Shown here: one piece after another, positions 54,722 through 63,764 of the stretch
How the letters are laid out: each line of letters opens with the position of its first letter
Position numbering within the stretch: the first letter of the stretch is position 1
NCBI RefSeq assembly: GCF_034258515.1
Contig: NZ_CP139438.1
Span: 1,736,001-1,800,000, forward strand
Direction of reading: 5' to 3'
Length of the DNA: 64,000 nucleotides
Source: Pseudarthrobacter oxydans
GTDB lineage: Bacteria; Actinomycetota; Actinomycetes; Actinomycetales; Micrococcaceae
Translations under genes and position numbers: made by a program
The notes under the pieces: model-generated
Databases searched by the model: none
Seen by the model: the letters and a program-made list of their open reading frames with translations, nothing else
Told to the model about the DNA's origin: nothing

Positions 54722-55525
54722 CTACTTTGCGAGCTTGTGCTTCAGGGCGATTTCGATGGCGGCACCTACGATGCCGGCCTCGTTGCGAAGGACCGCCGGC
54801 ACGATGGGGGTCCGGAGTCGAAGGTTGGGCAGGTACTCGTCGGCACGCTTGGAGATGCCGCCGCCCACAATGAACAGTTCGGGCGAGAACAGGAATTCGA
54901 CGTGGGAGAAGTAGCGCTGCAGCAGGACGCTGTATTCGTCCCAGGACAGCCCGTCGCGTTCCCGTGCCACCGCCGAGGCTTTGGATTCGGCGTCGTGGCC
55001 GTCGATTTCCAGGTGTCCCAGTTCAGCATTGGGGACCAGCTTGCCATCGAAGATAAAGGCCGAACCGATTCCCGTGCCCAGGGTGATCACCAGGACGGTG
55101 CCCTTGACGCCGGCCCCGGCGCCGTAGCGGGCTTCCGCCAGCCCGGCAGCGTCGGCGTCGTTGATGACCTCCACCGGCCGGCCCAGCCGGGCGGTCAGGA
55201 GGGCGTCGATGTCCGTGTTGAGCCAGCTCTTGTCCACGTTGGCCGCGGAGTGCACCACGCCGTGCTGGATGATGCCGGGGAAGGTCACGCCCACGGGCGA
55301 GCCGGCGGCCGGGGCCTCGGGCCGGGCAGAAAGCTCGGAAACCACCAGCGCCACGGCCTCGGCAACGGATTCCGGGGTAGCCGGCTGGGGGGTGGGGACC
55401 CGGAACCGTTCACCCAGCAGTTTGCCCTTCTTCAAGTCGACGATGCCGCCCTTGATTCCGGTGCCACCGATGTCGATGCCGATCAGGGGGGCGTTCTTGT
55501 TCGACTTTTCGTCATTCTTGGCCAA
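54722..55525 (-). CDS. ppgK: Polyphosphate glucokinase
   Basis: 267 aa from TTG 55525. IGIDIGGTGIKGGIVD is at 15-30, NDADAAGLAEARYGAG near 141, LGTGIGSAFIFDG near 165 and ELGHLEIDGHDAE near 185, the last replacing the zinc motif of ordinary ROK kinases. This pattern marks the actinobacterial PpgK group that uses polyphosphate (and often ATP) to phosphorylate glucose. With glk at 12566 the window holds two glucose kinases. No convincing ribosome site or -10 was found for this start. Confidence 0.9.
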   Translation of the reverse strand: MAKNDEKSNKNAPLIGIDIGGTGIKGGIVDLKKGKLLGERFRVPTPQPATPESVAEAVALVVSELSARPEAPAAGSPVGVTFPGIIQHGVVHSAANVDKSWLNTDIDALLTARLGRPVEVINDADAAGLAEARYGAGAGVKGTVLVITLGTGIGSAFIFDGKLVPNAELGHLEIDGHDAESKASAVARERDGLSWDEYSVLLQRYFSHVEFLFSPELFIVGGGISKRADEYLPNLRLRTPIVPAVLRNEAGIVGAAIEIALKHKLAK

Positions 55526-55655
55526 TGGGTATCCGTTCGTGGCAGAGGCGGGCAGGGTAGGAGCGGCCGGAAAGCCGCCTGGGATTGGTGTCCGGTCAGG
55601 AACCGGGGAGGGCGTGCAGCGATCAGTACATCAGGCTGGAGGCCAGGTGAACAGG

Positions 55656-56534
55656 CTACGGCAGGGTCAGGATCTCCGCGCCGGAGTCCGTCACCAGCAG
55701 GGTGTGCTCGAATTGGGCAGTGCGCTTCCGGTCCTTCGTGACCACTGTCCAGTCATCCGCCCACATGTCCCACTCCACGGTGCCGAGCGTCAGCATCGGC
55801 TCGATGGTGAAGACCATGCCGGCCTCGATCACCGTGTTGTAGGCCGGGGCGGCGTCGTAGTGCGGAATGATGAGCCCTGTGTGGAAGGCTTCACCCACGC
55901 CGTGGCCGGTGAAATCCCGCACAACACCGTAGCCGAAGCGCTTGGCGTAGGACTGGATGGCGCGGCCGATCACGTTGATTTCCCGGCCCGGTGCCACTGC
56001 CTTGATGGCCCGGTTCAGCGACTCCTGTGTCCGTTCCACCAGCAGCCGGGATTCCTCGTCCACATCGCCCACCAGGAAGGTGTAGTTGGTGTCTCCGTGG
56101 ACACCGTTGATGAAGGCGGTGATGTCGATGTTGAGGATGTCGCCGTCGTGGACCACGGTGCTGTCCGGGATGCCGTGGCAAATGACCTCGTTCAGGGACG
56201 CGCACAGCGACTTGGGGAAGCCCCGGTAGCCCAGGGTGGAAGGGTAGGCGTGGTGGTCAAGGAGGAACTCGTGGCCCACCTTGTCCAGCTGGTCCGTGGT
56301 GACGCCCGGCTGGATGTGTTTGCCCACTTCCACGATGGCCTGGGCGGCGATCTTCGAAGCTACCCGGATCTTTTCGATCGTTTCGGGGGATTTGACCTCG
56401 GAGCCGGTGAACTTTGCCGGGGCAGGCTTGCCCACGTACTCCGGCCGGGGGATGGACGCCGGGACGGGACGCTGCGGACCTATGGTCCCCGGGGTGAGGG
56501 TGCCGATGGGTGCAGTCGAGGCAAGGGAAGGCAT
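55656..56534 (-). CDS. map: Methionine aminopeptidase, type I
   Basis: 292 aa from ATG 56534, chosen for a -10 hexamer six bases upstream; an in-frame ATG 33 bases earlier lies across that promoter. Metal ligands are in [20 protein letters not shown] (split), [19 protein letters not shown] and QFEHTLLV. The first 45 residues are an extension with a Pro-rich segment ([14 protein letters not shown]) seen in many actinobacterial Map proteins. It removes the initiator methionine. Confidence 0.95.
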   Translation of the reverse strand: MPSLASTAPIGTLTPGTIGPQRPVPASIPRPEYVGKPAPAKFTGSEVKSPETIEKIRVASKIAAQAIVEVGKHIQPGVTTDQLDKVGHEFLLDHHAYPSTLGYRGFPKSLCASLNEVICHGIPDSTVVHDGDILNIDITAFINGVHGDTNYTFLVGDVDEESRLLVERTQESLNRAIKAVAPGREINVIGRAIQSYAKRFGYGVVRDFTGHGVGEAFHTGLIIPHYDAAPAYNTVIEAGMVFTIEPMLTLGTVEWDMWADDWTVVTKDRKRTAQFEHTLLVTDSGAEILTLP

Positions 56535-56540
56535 AGATTG

Positions 56541-56546
56541 ATCATA
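56541..56546 (-). promoter_or_regulatory. -10 element of map, leaderless
   Basis: Minus-strand TATGAT, then CAATCT, then ATG 56534. Confidence 0.65.
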
Positions 56547-56655
56547 TAAGGCACTGCAGAACGCCAAACAACCGGAAGCCGCGCGGGACCTGCGAAAGAA
56601 TCTACGTTACGCGGATCACGCCGCTGCTTCCCCGCCGCCGGAACGAGGAGCAACG

Positions 56656-56820
56656 ATGACTGAGTACTGGTACAACGTCAGGACGCATGAGATCGAAGAG
56701 GACCGGCTGTCCGACTGGAGCCAGCTGATCGGGCCCTACAAGACGCGGGAAGAAGCCGAACACGCCCTTGAAAAGGTCCATGCCCGCAACGAGGCGTGGG
56801 AAAAGGACGACGACGACTGA
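56656..56820 (+). CDS. 54-aa SPOR-like small protein
   Basis: A short open frame from ATG 56656 with GAGGAG seven bases upstream. The sequence TEYWYNVRTHEIEEDRLSDW, then IGPYKTREEAEHALEKV, resembles half of a SPOR peptidoglycan-binding repeat; the tail is acidic (EKDDDD). Similar small proteins are annotated beside map in Arthrobacter-like genomes, as far as I recall. There is no signal peptide, so binding to peptidoglycan would need another export route. It is convergent with panB. Confidence 0.8.
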   Translation: MTEYWYNVRTHEIEEDRLSDWSQLIGPYKTREEAEHALEKVHARNEAWEKDDDD

Positions 56821-56898
56821 CCGCGGGGATGGCAGGCCCGCCTGGTGCGGGCGTGCGTTGCCGGCGGCCAGCCGCCCGGCGGTGGAACCTGTCCGGCG

Positions 56899-57795
56899 CT
56901 AGAAGGAGTGCTCAGGACCGGGGAACCGGCCGGACCTGACGTCCTCGGCGTAGGCAGTGGCCGCATCCATCAGCGTGCTCCGCAGGTCCGCGTACTGCTT
57001 GACGAACTTGGCCATCCGGCCGCCCCGAAGCCCCGCCATGTCCTGCCAGACGAGCACCTGCCCGGTTGTTTCCTTGCCGGCGCCTATCCCTACGGTGGGA
57101 ACGGAGACCGCCGCATCCACTGCGGCCGCAGTTTCGGCCGGAACCATTTCCATCAGCACGCTGAAGGCCCCCGCATCAGCCAGCGCGACGGCGTCGTCAA
57201 TCAACCGCTGTGCGTCGCCGCCGCGGCCCTGGACGCGATACCCGCCCAGTGCGTGCTCGCTCTGGGGGGTGAAGCCGATGTGCGCCATCACCGGAATGCC
57301 GGCCTGCACCATGGCTTTTACGGTGGGGGCATAGTATTTGCCGCCCTCGATCTTCACGGCGTGCGCCAGGCCTTCCTTGAGGAACCGGACACCCGCGGCC
57401 ACGGCCTGCTCAGGGGAAACCTCGTAGCTTCCAAACGGCAGGTCGGCCACGATCAGCGCGCGCTTGGCGGACCGCGCCACCGCCCGGCACAGCGGGAGCA
57501 GTTCGTCCACGGTCACCGGAAGGCTTGTTTCGTTGCCGAAGACGTTGTTCGACGCCGAGTCGCCCACGAGGAGCACCTCGATGCCGGCAGCGTCGAAGAT
57601 CTCCGCCGTGTACTGCTCATAGGCGGTCAGCATCGCGAACCTGGTCCCGTCCCTCTTGGCCTGCTGGAGGTGGTGGATGCGGACCTTGGCGGGCTTCCGT
57701 TCCGAAGCGGACGCAGCCGCCTGCCCGGGCCCGCTGCCGTAGGGGGCGGGGACGTCGGCGGACATGCTGGAGTCGGAGCTGTTGCTTGAGGCCAT
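56899..57795 (-). CDS. panB: 3-methyl-2-oxobutanoate hydroxymethyltransferase
   Basis: 298 aa from ATG 57795. [20 protein letters not shown] starts the barrel; [16 protein letters not shown] has the Mg-binding Asp; [10 protein letters not shown] and [20 protein letters not shown] (split) are further conserved blocks, with catalytic Glu in EMVPAE. It makes ketopantoate for pantothenate and coenzyme A. The first 40 residues are a Ser/Ala/Gly-rich extension. No panC or panD is nearby. Confidence 0.95.
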   Translation of the reverse strand: MASSNSSDSSMSADVPAPYGSGPGQAAASASERKPAKVRIHHLQQAKRDGTRFAMLTAYEQYTAEIFDAAGIEVLLVGDSASNNVFGNETSLPVTVDELLPLCRAVARSAKRALIVADLPFGSYEVSPEQAVAAGVRFLKEGLAHAVKIEGGKYYAPTVKAMVQAGIPVMAHIGFTPQSEHALGGYRVQGRGGDAQRLIDDAVALADAGAFSVLMEMVPAETAAAVDAAVSVPTVGIGAGKETTGQVLVWQDMAGLRGGRMAKFVKQYADLRSTLMDAATAYAEDVRSGRFPGPEHSF

Positions 57796-57801
57796 GGCAC
57801 G

Positions 57802-57807
57802 AGCGTA
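57802..57807 (-). promoter_or_regulatory. -10 element of panB, leaderless
   Basis: Minus-strand TACGCT, then CGTGCC, then ATG 57795. Confidence 0.55.
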
Positions 57808-57939
57808 GTGCGGTACCGGCCGTCCTAGCTACCGGCGGTCATCGCCCCCGGTGGTGATAAGCGTCATAGAAAGGCGCCGGAGCAGGTCCCCGGAACCGGG
57901 CGAGGGGTGCACTCCGGAGGCAAAATCGGGCGGGGAGGT

Positions 57940-57955
57940 GTTAACGCTGTGTTAC
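57940..57955 (+). promoter_or_regulatory. Candidate GlnR box upstream of glnA2
   Basis: GTTAA-N6-GTTAC fits the spacing of the actinobacterial GlnR site (two five-base half sites six apart), with one mismatch in the first half. It is 117 bases before the glnA2 ATG. A single site with this short consensus could occur by chance. Confidence 0.4.
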
Positions 57956-58071
57956 GCGCGGGGCAGGCTCCAGCATCCGGGCCGAATGCTTAGTACAGTG
58001 TTGGTGAACTGCTGCCGGCTTTTCCCCTCTGCGGACCCGGAGCATGGACGTTGACCGGAGAAGAGGCCATC

Positions 58072-59412
58072 ATGGACCGCCAGCAAGAGTTTGTCCTGCG
58101 CACAATCGAAGAGCGCGACGTACGGTTCGTACGCCTGTGGTTCACCGACGTCGTGGGCTCGCTCAAGTCCGTGGCACTTGCCCCCGCTGAAGTTGAGGGC
58201 GCCTTCGAGGAAGGCCTGGGGTTCGACGGTTCCGCGATCGAAGGCCTGGCCCGGGTGTTCGAATCCGACATGCTGGCCCAGCCTGATCCCTCCACGTTCC
58301 AGATCCTGCCGTGGCGCGGCGAAACGGAGCAGACCTCCAGGATGTTCTGCGACATCCTCACGCCCGACGGCGAGCCGTCCGCGGCGGATCCGCGCAACGT
58401 GCTGAAGCGGACCCTCGCGAAGGCGGCGGACATGGGCTTCACCTGCTACACCCACCCGGAAATCGAGTTCTACCTCCTCAAGTCGCAGGAACCCGGGCCG
58501 GACGGTGCACCCGTGCCGGTGGACGAGGGCGGCTATTTCGACCACGTTCCCGGCGGCGTGGCACAGGACTTCCGCCGCACGGCAGTGACAATGCTCGAAT
58601 CCGTGGGCATCTCGGTGGAGTTCAGCCACCATGAGGCAGGCCCCGGCCAGAACGAAATCGACCTCCGCTATGCGGATGCACTTCAGACGGCGGACAACAT
58701 CATGACGTTCCGCACCGTGATCAAGGAAGTGGCACTCCAGCAGGGCACCTACGCCACCTTCATGCCCAAGCCGTTCACCGCCCATCCCGGATCCGGCATG
58801 CACACACACTTCTCCCTGTTCGAGGGGGACACCAACGCCTTCTATGAGGCCGGCGCGGAGTTCCAGCTGTCCAAGACCGCCCGCCAGTTCATCGCAGGCA
58901 TCCTCAAGCACGCCCCCGAATTCACTGCGGTGACCAACCAGTTCGTCAACTCCTACAAGCGGCTCTGGGGCGGCGGGGAAGCTCCCAGCTACCTGAGCTG
59001 GGGGCACAACAACCGCTCGGCGCTGGTCCGGGTTCCGCTGTACAAGCCGGGCAAGGGCCAGTCCGCCCGGATCGAGTACCGCGGCATCGATTCCGCGGCC
59101 AATCCCTACCTGGCCTACGCCGTCCTGCTGGGCGCCGGCCTGAAGGGCATCGAGGAAGGCTACGACCTTCCCGCCGCCGCCGAGGACGACGTCTGGTCGC
59201 TCAGCTCGGCGGAACGCCGCGCCATGGGCCACGATCCGCTTCCCGCAAGCCTCCATGACGCCATCCGGACCATGGAAGAGTCCGAACTGATGCCGCAGAT
59301 CCTGGGAGAGCAGGTTTTTGAGCACTTCCTGCGCAACAAGCGCGCCGAGTGGCAGGACTACCGCCTGCAGGTGACGCCCTACGAGCTGCAGCGCAACCTC
59401 GGCATCCTCTAG
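58072..59412 (+). CDS. glnA2: Glutamine synthetase family protein, GlnA2 type
   Basis: 446 aa from ATG 58072 (GGAGAAGAGG upstream; a TTG 21 bases earlier is less likely). EGLGFDGSAIEG near 50, HPEIEFYLL near 131, HHEAGPGQNEIDLRYADAL (split) near 184, KPFTAHPGSGMHTHFSL (split) near 236 and NRSALVRVP near 317 are the GSI signatures. The 446-residue length and place before glnE match mycobacterial GlnA2. Some GlnA2 proteins in Streptomyces act on polyamines, so glutamine synthesis is not certain. Where GlnA1 has DLYELP this protein has EGYDLP. Confidence 0.93.
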   Translation: MDRQQEFVLRTIEERDVRFVRLWFTDVVGSLKSVALAPAEVEGAFEEGLGFDGSAIEGLARVFESDMLAQPDPSTFQILPWRGETEQTSRMFCDILTPDGEPSAADPRNVLKRTLAKAADMGFTCYTHPEIEFYLLKSQEPGPDGAPVPVDEGGYFDHVPGGVAQDFRRTAVTMLESVGISVEFSHHEAGPGQNEIDLRYADALQTADNIMTFRTVIKEVALQQGTYATFMPKPFTAHPGSGMHTHFSLFEGDTNAFYEAGAEFQLSKTARQFIAGILKHAPEFTAVTNQFVNSYKRLWGGGEAPSYLSWGHNNRSALVRVPLYKPGKGQSARIEYRGIDSAANPYLAYAVLLGAGLKGIEEGYDLPAAAEDDVWSLSSAERRAMGHDPLPASLHDAIRTMEESELMPQILGEQVFEHFLRNKRAEWQDYRLQVTPYELQRNLGIL

Positions 59413-59421
59413 GCGGCGGGC

Positions 59422-62400
59422 GTGAGCCTGGCACGCCGCCTCATTGCGGCCGGTTTCAGCGACCTTGAAAAGGGTGAGCGGTTCCTGGCTGCCCCGGAGC
59501 TGGAAGGACTGGACCAGGACAGGCTGTTCGCGGGCCTGCACATGGCAGCCAGCCCGGACACTGCCCTCCAGTCCCTGGTCCGCCTGATCGAAAAGCACCC
59601 GGACCTCCGGGACCTGGCCGCCGCCGACCCCGACACCAGCGAACCGATGTACAGGGTGCTCGGTGCGTCCGAGGCGCTGGGGGAGTTCCTGATCCGCCAC
59701 CCGGAACACCTGGAGGCCTTCCGGGTCCGGGCGAGCCCCGAGCCGCTGCAGTCCGATCCTGTCACCCTGCGCGAAGTCCTCCTGCAGTCCGTGGGCGCCG
59801 ACCCGCGTGCCGAGCGCCCGGTGGCAACCAGCACCGGAGCCGACGCCTATGCCGCCCTGCGCACGGCCTACCGCAGGGGGGTGGTGGACCTCGCCGTCAA
59901 GGACCTGTGCGCCGCCGATCCGTTGGACTTCCTGCCGGCCGTGGGCGGCGAACTCGCAGACCTCGCCGGGGCAGCCATCGAGGCGGCCCTCGCGGTCTCG
60001 CGTGCCGAAGCCGCCGGCCAGTACGGCGCGGACGCCGTCGCCGGCGTCGGACTGGCCGTCATCGGCATGGGCAAATGCGGCGCCCGGGAGCTGAACTACA
60101 TTTCCGATGTCGACGTCATTTACGTCGTGGACCCCGGCGCCCTTGAGGACGCGCAGGCGAGCACCATCGGCTCTGCCCTTGCCAGCGGCATATCCCGTGC
60201 CATTTCCTCCGTGGCGCGCGAACCGGGTCTGTGGGAGGTGGACGCCAACCTGCGGCCGGAAGGTAAGTCGGGGCCCCTGGTGCGCACCTTGGCCTCGCAC
60301 GAGACGTACTATGCCCGCTGGGCCGAAAGCTGGGAGTTCCAGGCACTGCTGAAAGCGAGGACCATTGCCGGTGACGCCGCCCTGGGCCGCCGCTACGAGG
60401 AAGCCGTCGCGCCGCTGATCTGGAGTTCGGCAAGCCGTGACGGTTTCGTGGAATCCGTCCAGGCGATGCGGCGCCGGGTCACCGAGCACATTCCGGCCGC
60501 GGAGGAGCAGCGGCAGATCAAACTGGGCCGCGGCGGGCTCCGCGACGTTGAGTTCACCGTCCAACTCCTTCAGCTTGTGCATGGAAAGGCAGATGAAACG
60601 CTGCGACGGCGTGACACCACCTCTGCCATCGCCGCGCTGTCCGCCGGAGGGTACATCGGGCGCGCCGACGCTGCTGCGTTCGACAACGCCTACAGGTACC
60701 TGCGGCTGCTGGAGCACCGCATCCAGCTTTTCCAGCTGCGCAGGACCCATCTCATGCCGGTGGCTGAACCGGCCCTCCGGTCGCTGGCCAAGGCCGTGCT
60801 GGGGCCCTTCTCAAACGAGCGGCCCCATCCTGACGCACTGCTGGCCACGTGGCAGAAAACCAAGCGTTCGGTACGGGAACTGCACGAGCGTATCTTCTAC
60901 CGGCCCCTGCTCAACACGGCGGCCAAGCTCAGCAGCGAGGACGCGAAGCTGACCCCGGAAGCCGCCCAGGGCAGGCTGGCAGCCCTCGGATATCGGGATC
61001 CGCAGGGCGCCATGCGCCACATCGAGGCACTCACGGCGGGGGTCAGCAGGCGCGCCGCCCTGCAGCGGCAGCTGCTGCCAATCCTGCTGGACTGGCTGGC
61101 CGAGGGCGTGGACCCGGATGCCGGGCTGCTTGCGTTCCGGCGCGTCAGTGAAGCCCTGGGAACCACGCACTGGTACCTGGGAATGCTCCGGGACTCCAGC
61201 GCCGCAGCAGAACGCCTGTGCCACGTGCTCTCGAATTCCAGGCTGATAGCCGATCTCCTGGAGGTCTCGCCAGAGTCCGTGGCCTGGCTGGGCCACGACA
61301 AGGACCTGGTCCCCTTGAGCTTCGAAGCGCAGTGGCAGGAGATCACCTCCAAGATGTCCCGGCATGCGGATCCGGAGAGTGCCATGCGGCTGATCCGGCT
61401 GATTCGGCGGCGGGAAATCCTCCGGATCGCCGTGGCAGATTCAGCCGGGCTACTGGCCCAGGACCGGGTGGGGACGGCGCTGGCGGACACCGACCGTGCT
61501 GCCGTCCTGGGTGCCCTGCGGGTGGCCGAAGGCATCGTCTCCGCCGGCGGGCCGCTTAAGACGGCCGTCCTGGTGGTGGCCATGGGCAGGCAGGGCGGCC
61601 GCGAGATCGGCTACGGTTCGGATGCGGACGTTATGTATGTGCACAGGGCCCTGCCCGGTTTCAGCCAGGAGGAAGCGCAGGAGCAGGCCGCACGGATCGT
61701 CGCGAAGGTCTCCACCCTGCTGACGCAGCCCCTTAAGCCGGCCATTATGGCCGAGCGCGTCCTGCAAATGGACGCGGACCTGCGGCCGGAGGGAAAGAAC
61801 GGGGCCATGGTCCGCTCCTTGGACTCCTTTGCCGAGTACTACCGGAGATGGTCCCTGATCTGGGAAGCCCAAGCGCTCCTGAGGGCACGCCCCATGGCCG
61901 GTAACGACGATCTTGCCAAGGATTTCATCGAGCTCATTGACCCCATCAGGTACCCGGAAAGCATTGCGGATACCGACGTGCGGGAGATCAGGCGGATCAA
62001 GGCGCGCGTGGAGGCAGAACGGCTTCCCCGCGGGGCAGATCCCGCACGGCACCTGAAACTGGGCCGCGGCGGGCTGAGCGACGTCGAATGGCTGGTGCAG
62101 CTACTCCAGCTTCGGCACGCCGGCCGGCACCCCGAACTGCGGACAACCTCGACGCTTGCGGCGCTGGAAGCCGCCGCCCAGCTGGGCTTGCTGGCCCGGG
62201 CGGATGCCGACCTCCTGGCCCGTGCGTGGCGCCTGGCCAGCCGCATCCGGTCCGCCAACGTGATCTGGAGCGGCAAGGCCTCGGACCTGCTGCCCTCTTC
62301 CCGCCGCGACCTGGAAGCCGTGGCGCGGTGGTGCGGGTACGAGCCCGGCCAGGCAGCCGTCCTTGAAGAGGACTACCTGCGGGTCAGCAGGCGGGCCCGG

Positions 62401-62433
62401 GCAGTCTTCGAGCGGGTTTTTTACGGACAGTAG
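59422..62433 (+). CDS. glnE: Bifunctional glutamine synthetase adenylyltransferase/deadenylase
   Basis: 1003 aa from GTG 59422, ten bases after glnA2. Two nucleotidyltransferase domains are present: GKCGARELNYISDVDVIYV near 216 (deadenylase half) and GRQGGREIGYGSDADVMYVH near 723 (adenylylase half), each with the Asp-X-Asp pair. Each is followed by the conserved LGRGGLRDVEF / LGRGGLSDVEW block. It switches glutamine synthetase off by adenylylating a tyrosine when nitrogen is ample. The likely target is GlnA1, encoded at the right edge. Confidence 0.96.
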   Translation: MSLARRLIAAGFSDLEKGERFLAAPELEGLDQDRLFAGLHMAASPDTALQSLVRLIEKHPDLRDLAAADPDTSEPMYRVLGASEALGEFLIRHPEHLEAFRVRASPEPLQSDPVTLREVLLQSVGADPRAERPVATSTGADAYAALRTAYRRGVVDLAVKDLCAADPLDFLPAVGGELADLAGAAIEAALAVSRAEAAGQYGADAVAGVGLAVIGMGKCGARELNYISDVDVIYVVDPGALEDAQASTIGSALASGISRAISSVAREPGLWEVDANLRPEGKSGPLVRTLASHETYYARWAESWEFQALLKARTIAGDAALGRRYEEAVAPLIWSSASRDGFVESVQAMRRRVTEHIPAAEEQRQIKLGRGGLRDVEFTVQLLQLVHGKADETLRRRDTTSAIAALSAGGYIGRADAAAFDNAYRYLRLLEHRIQLFQLRRTHLMPVAEPALRSLAKAVLGPFSNERPHPDALLATWQKTKRSVRELHERIFYRPLLNTAAKLSSEDAKLTPEAAQGRLAALGYRDPQGAMRHIEALTAGVSRRAALQRQLLPILLDWLAEGVDPDAGLLAFRRVSEALGTTHWYLGMLRDSSAAAERLCHVLSNSRLIADLLEVSPESVAWLGHDKDLVPLSFEAQWQEITSKMSRHADPESAMRLIRLIRRREILRIAVADSAGLLAQDRVGTALADTDRAAVLGALRVAEGIVSAGGPLKTAVLVVAMGRQGGREIGYGSDADVMYVHRALPGFSQEEAQEQAARIVAKVSTLLTQPLKPAIMAERVLQMDADLRPEGKNGAMVRSLDSFAEYYRRWSLIWEAQALLRARPMAGNDDLAKDFIELIDPIRYPESIADTDVREIRRIKARVEAERLPRGADPARHLKLGRGGLSDVEWLVQLLQLRHAGRHPELRTTSTLAALEAAAQLGLLARADADLLARAWRLASRIRSANVIWSGKASDLLPSSRRDLEAVARWCGYEPGQAAVLEEDYLRVSRRARAVFERVFYGQ

Positions 62434-62501
62434 CCGCCCCAGGCAGCCGGACGCCTCCCTGGCGATGGCTGCGAGTGGCTGACACCCGCCCTGGCCGGTG
62501 C

Positions 62502-62507
62502 TACTTT
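62502..62507 (+). promoter_or_regulatory. -10 element of the VOC gene, leaderless
   Basis: TACTTT, six bases, then ATG 62514. Confidence 0.55.
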
Positions 62508-62513
62508 GAGCCC

Positions 62514-62957
62514 ATGGCAACCCAAATCTATTTCAACCTGCCCGTCAAAGACCTGAAACGCTCGGTGGACTTTTTTGCGGCCCTTGGCTTCTCCTTCAAC
62601 CCGGACTATACCGACGAGAATGCCACCTGCATGATCGTCAACGAGAACGCCTACGTCATGCTGCTGGTGGAGTCCTTCTTCAAGACCTTCACCTCCAAGG
62701 ACGTTGCGGACAGCAAGGGCTCCGCGGAGGCGATCATCGCCTACTCCGTGGACAGCCGGGAGGCCGTGGACCAGGCCGTCAGGACCGCCCTGTCCTCCGG
62801 CGGGTCACCGTCCGAGAAACCCCAGGACTACGGATTCATGTATAACCACAGCTTCCAGGATCCGGACGGCCACCTCTGGGAAGTGATGTGGATGGATCCG
62901 GCCGGTCCGCCGGCCGAGTCCGCAGCCGGCGGCAATTCCGCCGGGCCGCAGGCCTGA
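62514..62957 (+). CDS. VOC-superfamily (glyoxalase-like) protein
   Basis: 147 aa from ATG 62514. YFNLPVKDLKRSVDFFAALG at 6-25 and SFQDPDGHLWEVMWMDP near 117-133 form the paired beta-alpha-beta-beta-beta modules. This subgroup resembles proteins described as lactoylglutathione lyase-like or PhnB-like, but substrates are unknown. Gene length is normal up to about residue 130; the last 15 residues are Gly/Ala-rich. Confidence 0.85.
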   Translation: MATQIYFNLPVKDLKRSVDFFAALGFSFNPDYTDENATCMIVNENAYVMLLVESFFKTFTSKDVADSKGSAEAIIAYSVDSREAVDQAVRTALSSGGSPSEKPQDYGFMYNHSFQDPDGHLWEVMWMDPAGPPAESAAGGNSAGPQA

Positions 62958-62962
62958 GCGGC

Positions 62963-63487
62963 ATGGGCCGGAGCGTATGGCTCATCCCGCTCCAGGACCT
63001 CGACGCCGACGCCCGGGCTGTCCAGCTGGGAGCCGTGGCAACCCTGGAGCCGGGCCCCGGGCAGGAGCGGTTCGTCGGTGACCCGCTCCGGATGGCCCTG
63101 GCAGGACTGGCTGAGGAATCGCGGCGGCCCTACGTCATTGAGTGCGCCGGCAGGGCCGTCGGCGTGCTGACCCTGCAGGCCGGGGCAGCACGCCTGGCAG
63201 GATGGCCGGACGAGGCGTCTGCGTGGCTGCTGAGGGGTTTCCTGATCGACCGGCGGGAACAAGGCCGCGGGCTCGGCGGCCTCGCCGCAGCCGCCGCTGT
63301 GGCGGCCGCTGAAAAACTCACCGCCCGGCACCAAACCCGGGAGGCCGGCGTCGTCCTTTCAGTCAACGAAGCCAATCCTGCGGGCGTGTCCGCCTACCGC
63401 CGGGCCGGGTTCGAGGACCGGGGCCAGTACACCGGAGGGGCGGCAGGACCCCAACGCATCATGTTCCGAAGTTTTCGGCCACAATAG
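62963..63487 (+). CDS. GNAT-family N-acetyltransferase
   Basis: 174 aa from ATG 62963, six bases after the VOC stop, so probably co-transcribed. The acetyl-CoA motif is WLLRGFLIDRREQGRGLGG near 86-104. VLSVNEANPAGVSAYRRAGF (near 132-151) is the C-terminal GNAT motif. The acceptor is unknown. The 277 bp to glnA1 hold only the glnA1 terminator. Confidence 0.85.
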   Translation: MGRSVWLIPLQDLDADARAVQLGAVATLEPGPGQERFVGDPLRMALAGLAEESRRPYVIECAGRAVGVLTLQAGAARLAGWPDEASAWLLRGFLIDRREQGRGLGGLAAAAAVAAAEKLTARHQTREAGVVLSVNEANPAGVSAYRRAGFEDRGQYTGGAAGPQRIMFRSFRPQ

Positions 63488-63697
63488 CGTCTCGGCGCCG
63501 GGGCGCCGTTTGCACTGAGAAAGCGATTGCCCGATCATGTGGATTGGCGGTGTTCTCCAACCTTGTTGGGGGGAAGGCTGGAACGGTCTTCATCCCGGGG
63601 GGCATTCGTCAGGGGGTCCGGTTCCCGGTCTCAGCACGTCTGGAACCGGGCCCCCACCTCCATTTCCGTCCCGGGTGCGACTTTCCCGGGCACGCAA

Positions 63698-63729
63698 AAG
63701 GCGGCCATCGGATAACCGGTGGCCGCCTT
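63698..63729 (-). terminator. glnA1 terminator
   Basis: AAGGCGGCCATCGG and CCGGTGGCCGCCTT pair with one mismatch around ATAA. On the minus strand the stem ends in CCTTTT, 36 bases after the glnA1 stop. Confidence 0.82.
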
Positions 63730-63764
63730 CGCTGCCTTAGGAGTCCTGGAGACCAGGTCCGGGA

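Noticed and set aside
57952..60750. 932-aa minus-strand open frame across glnA2 and glnE
   Set aside because: It lies antisense to two well-conserved genes and has the composition of a GC-rich shadow frame.
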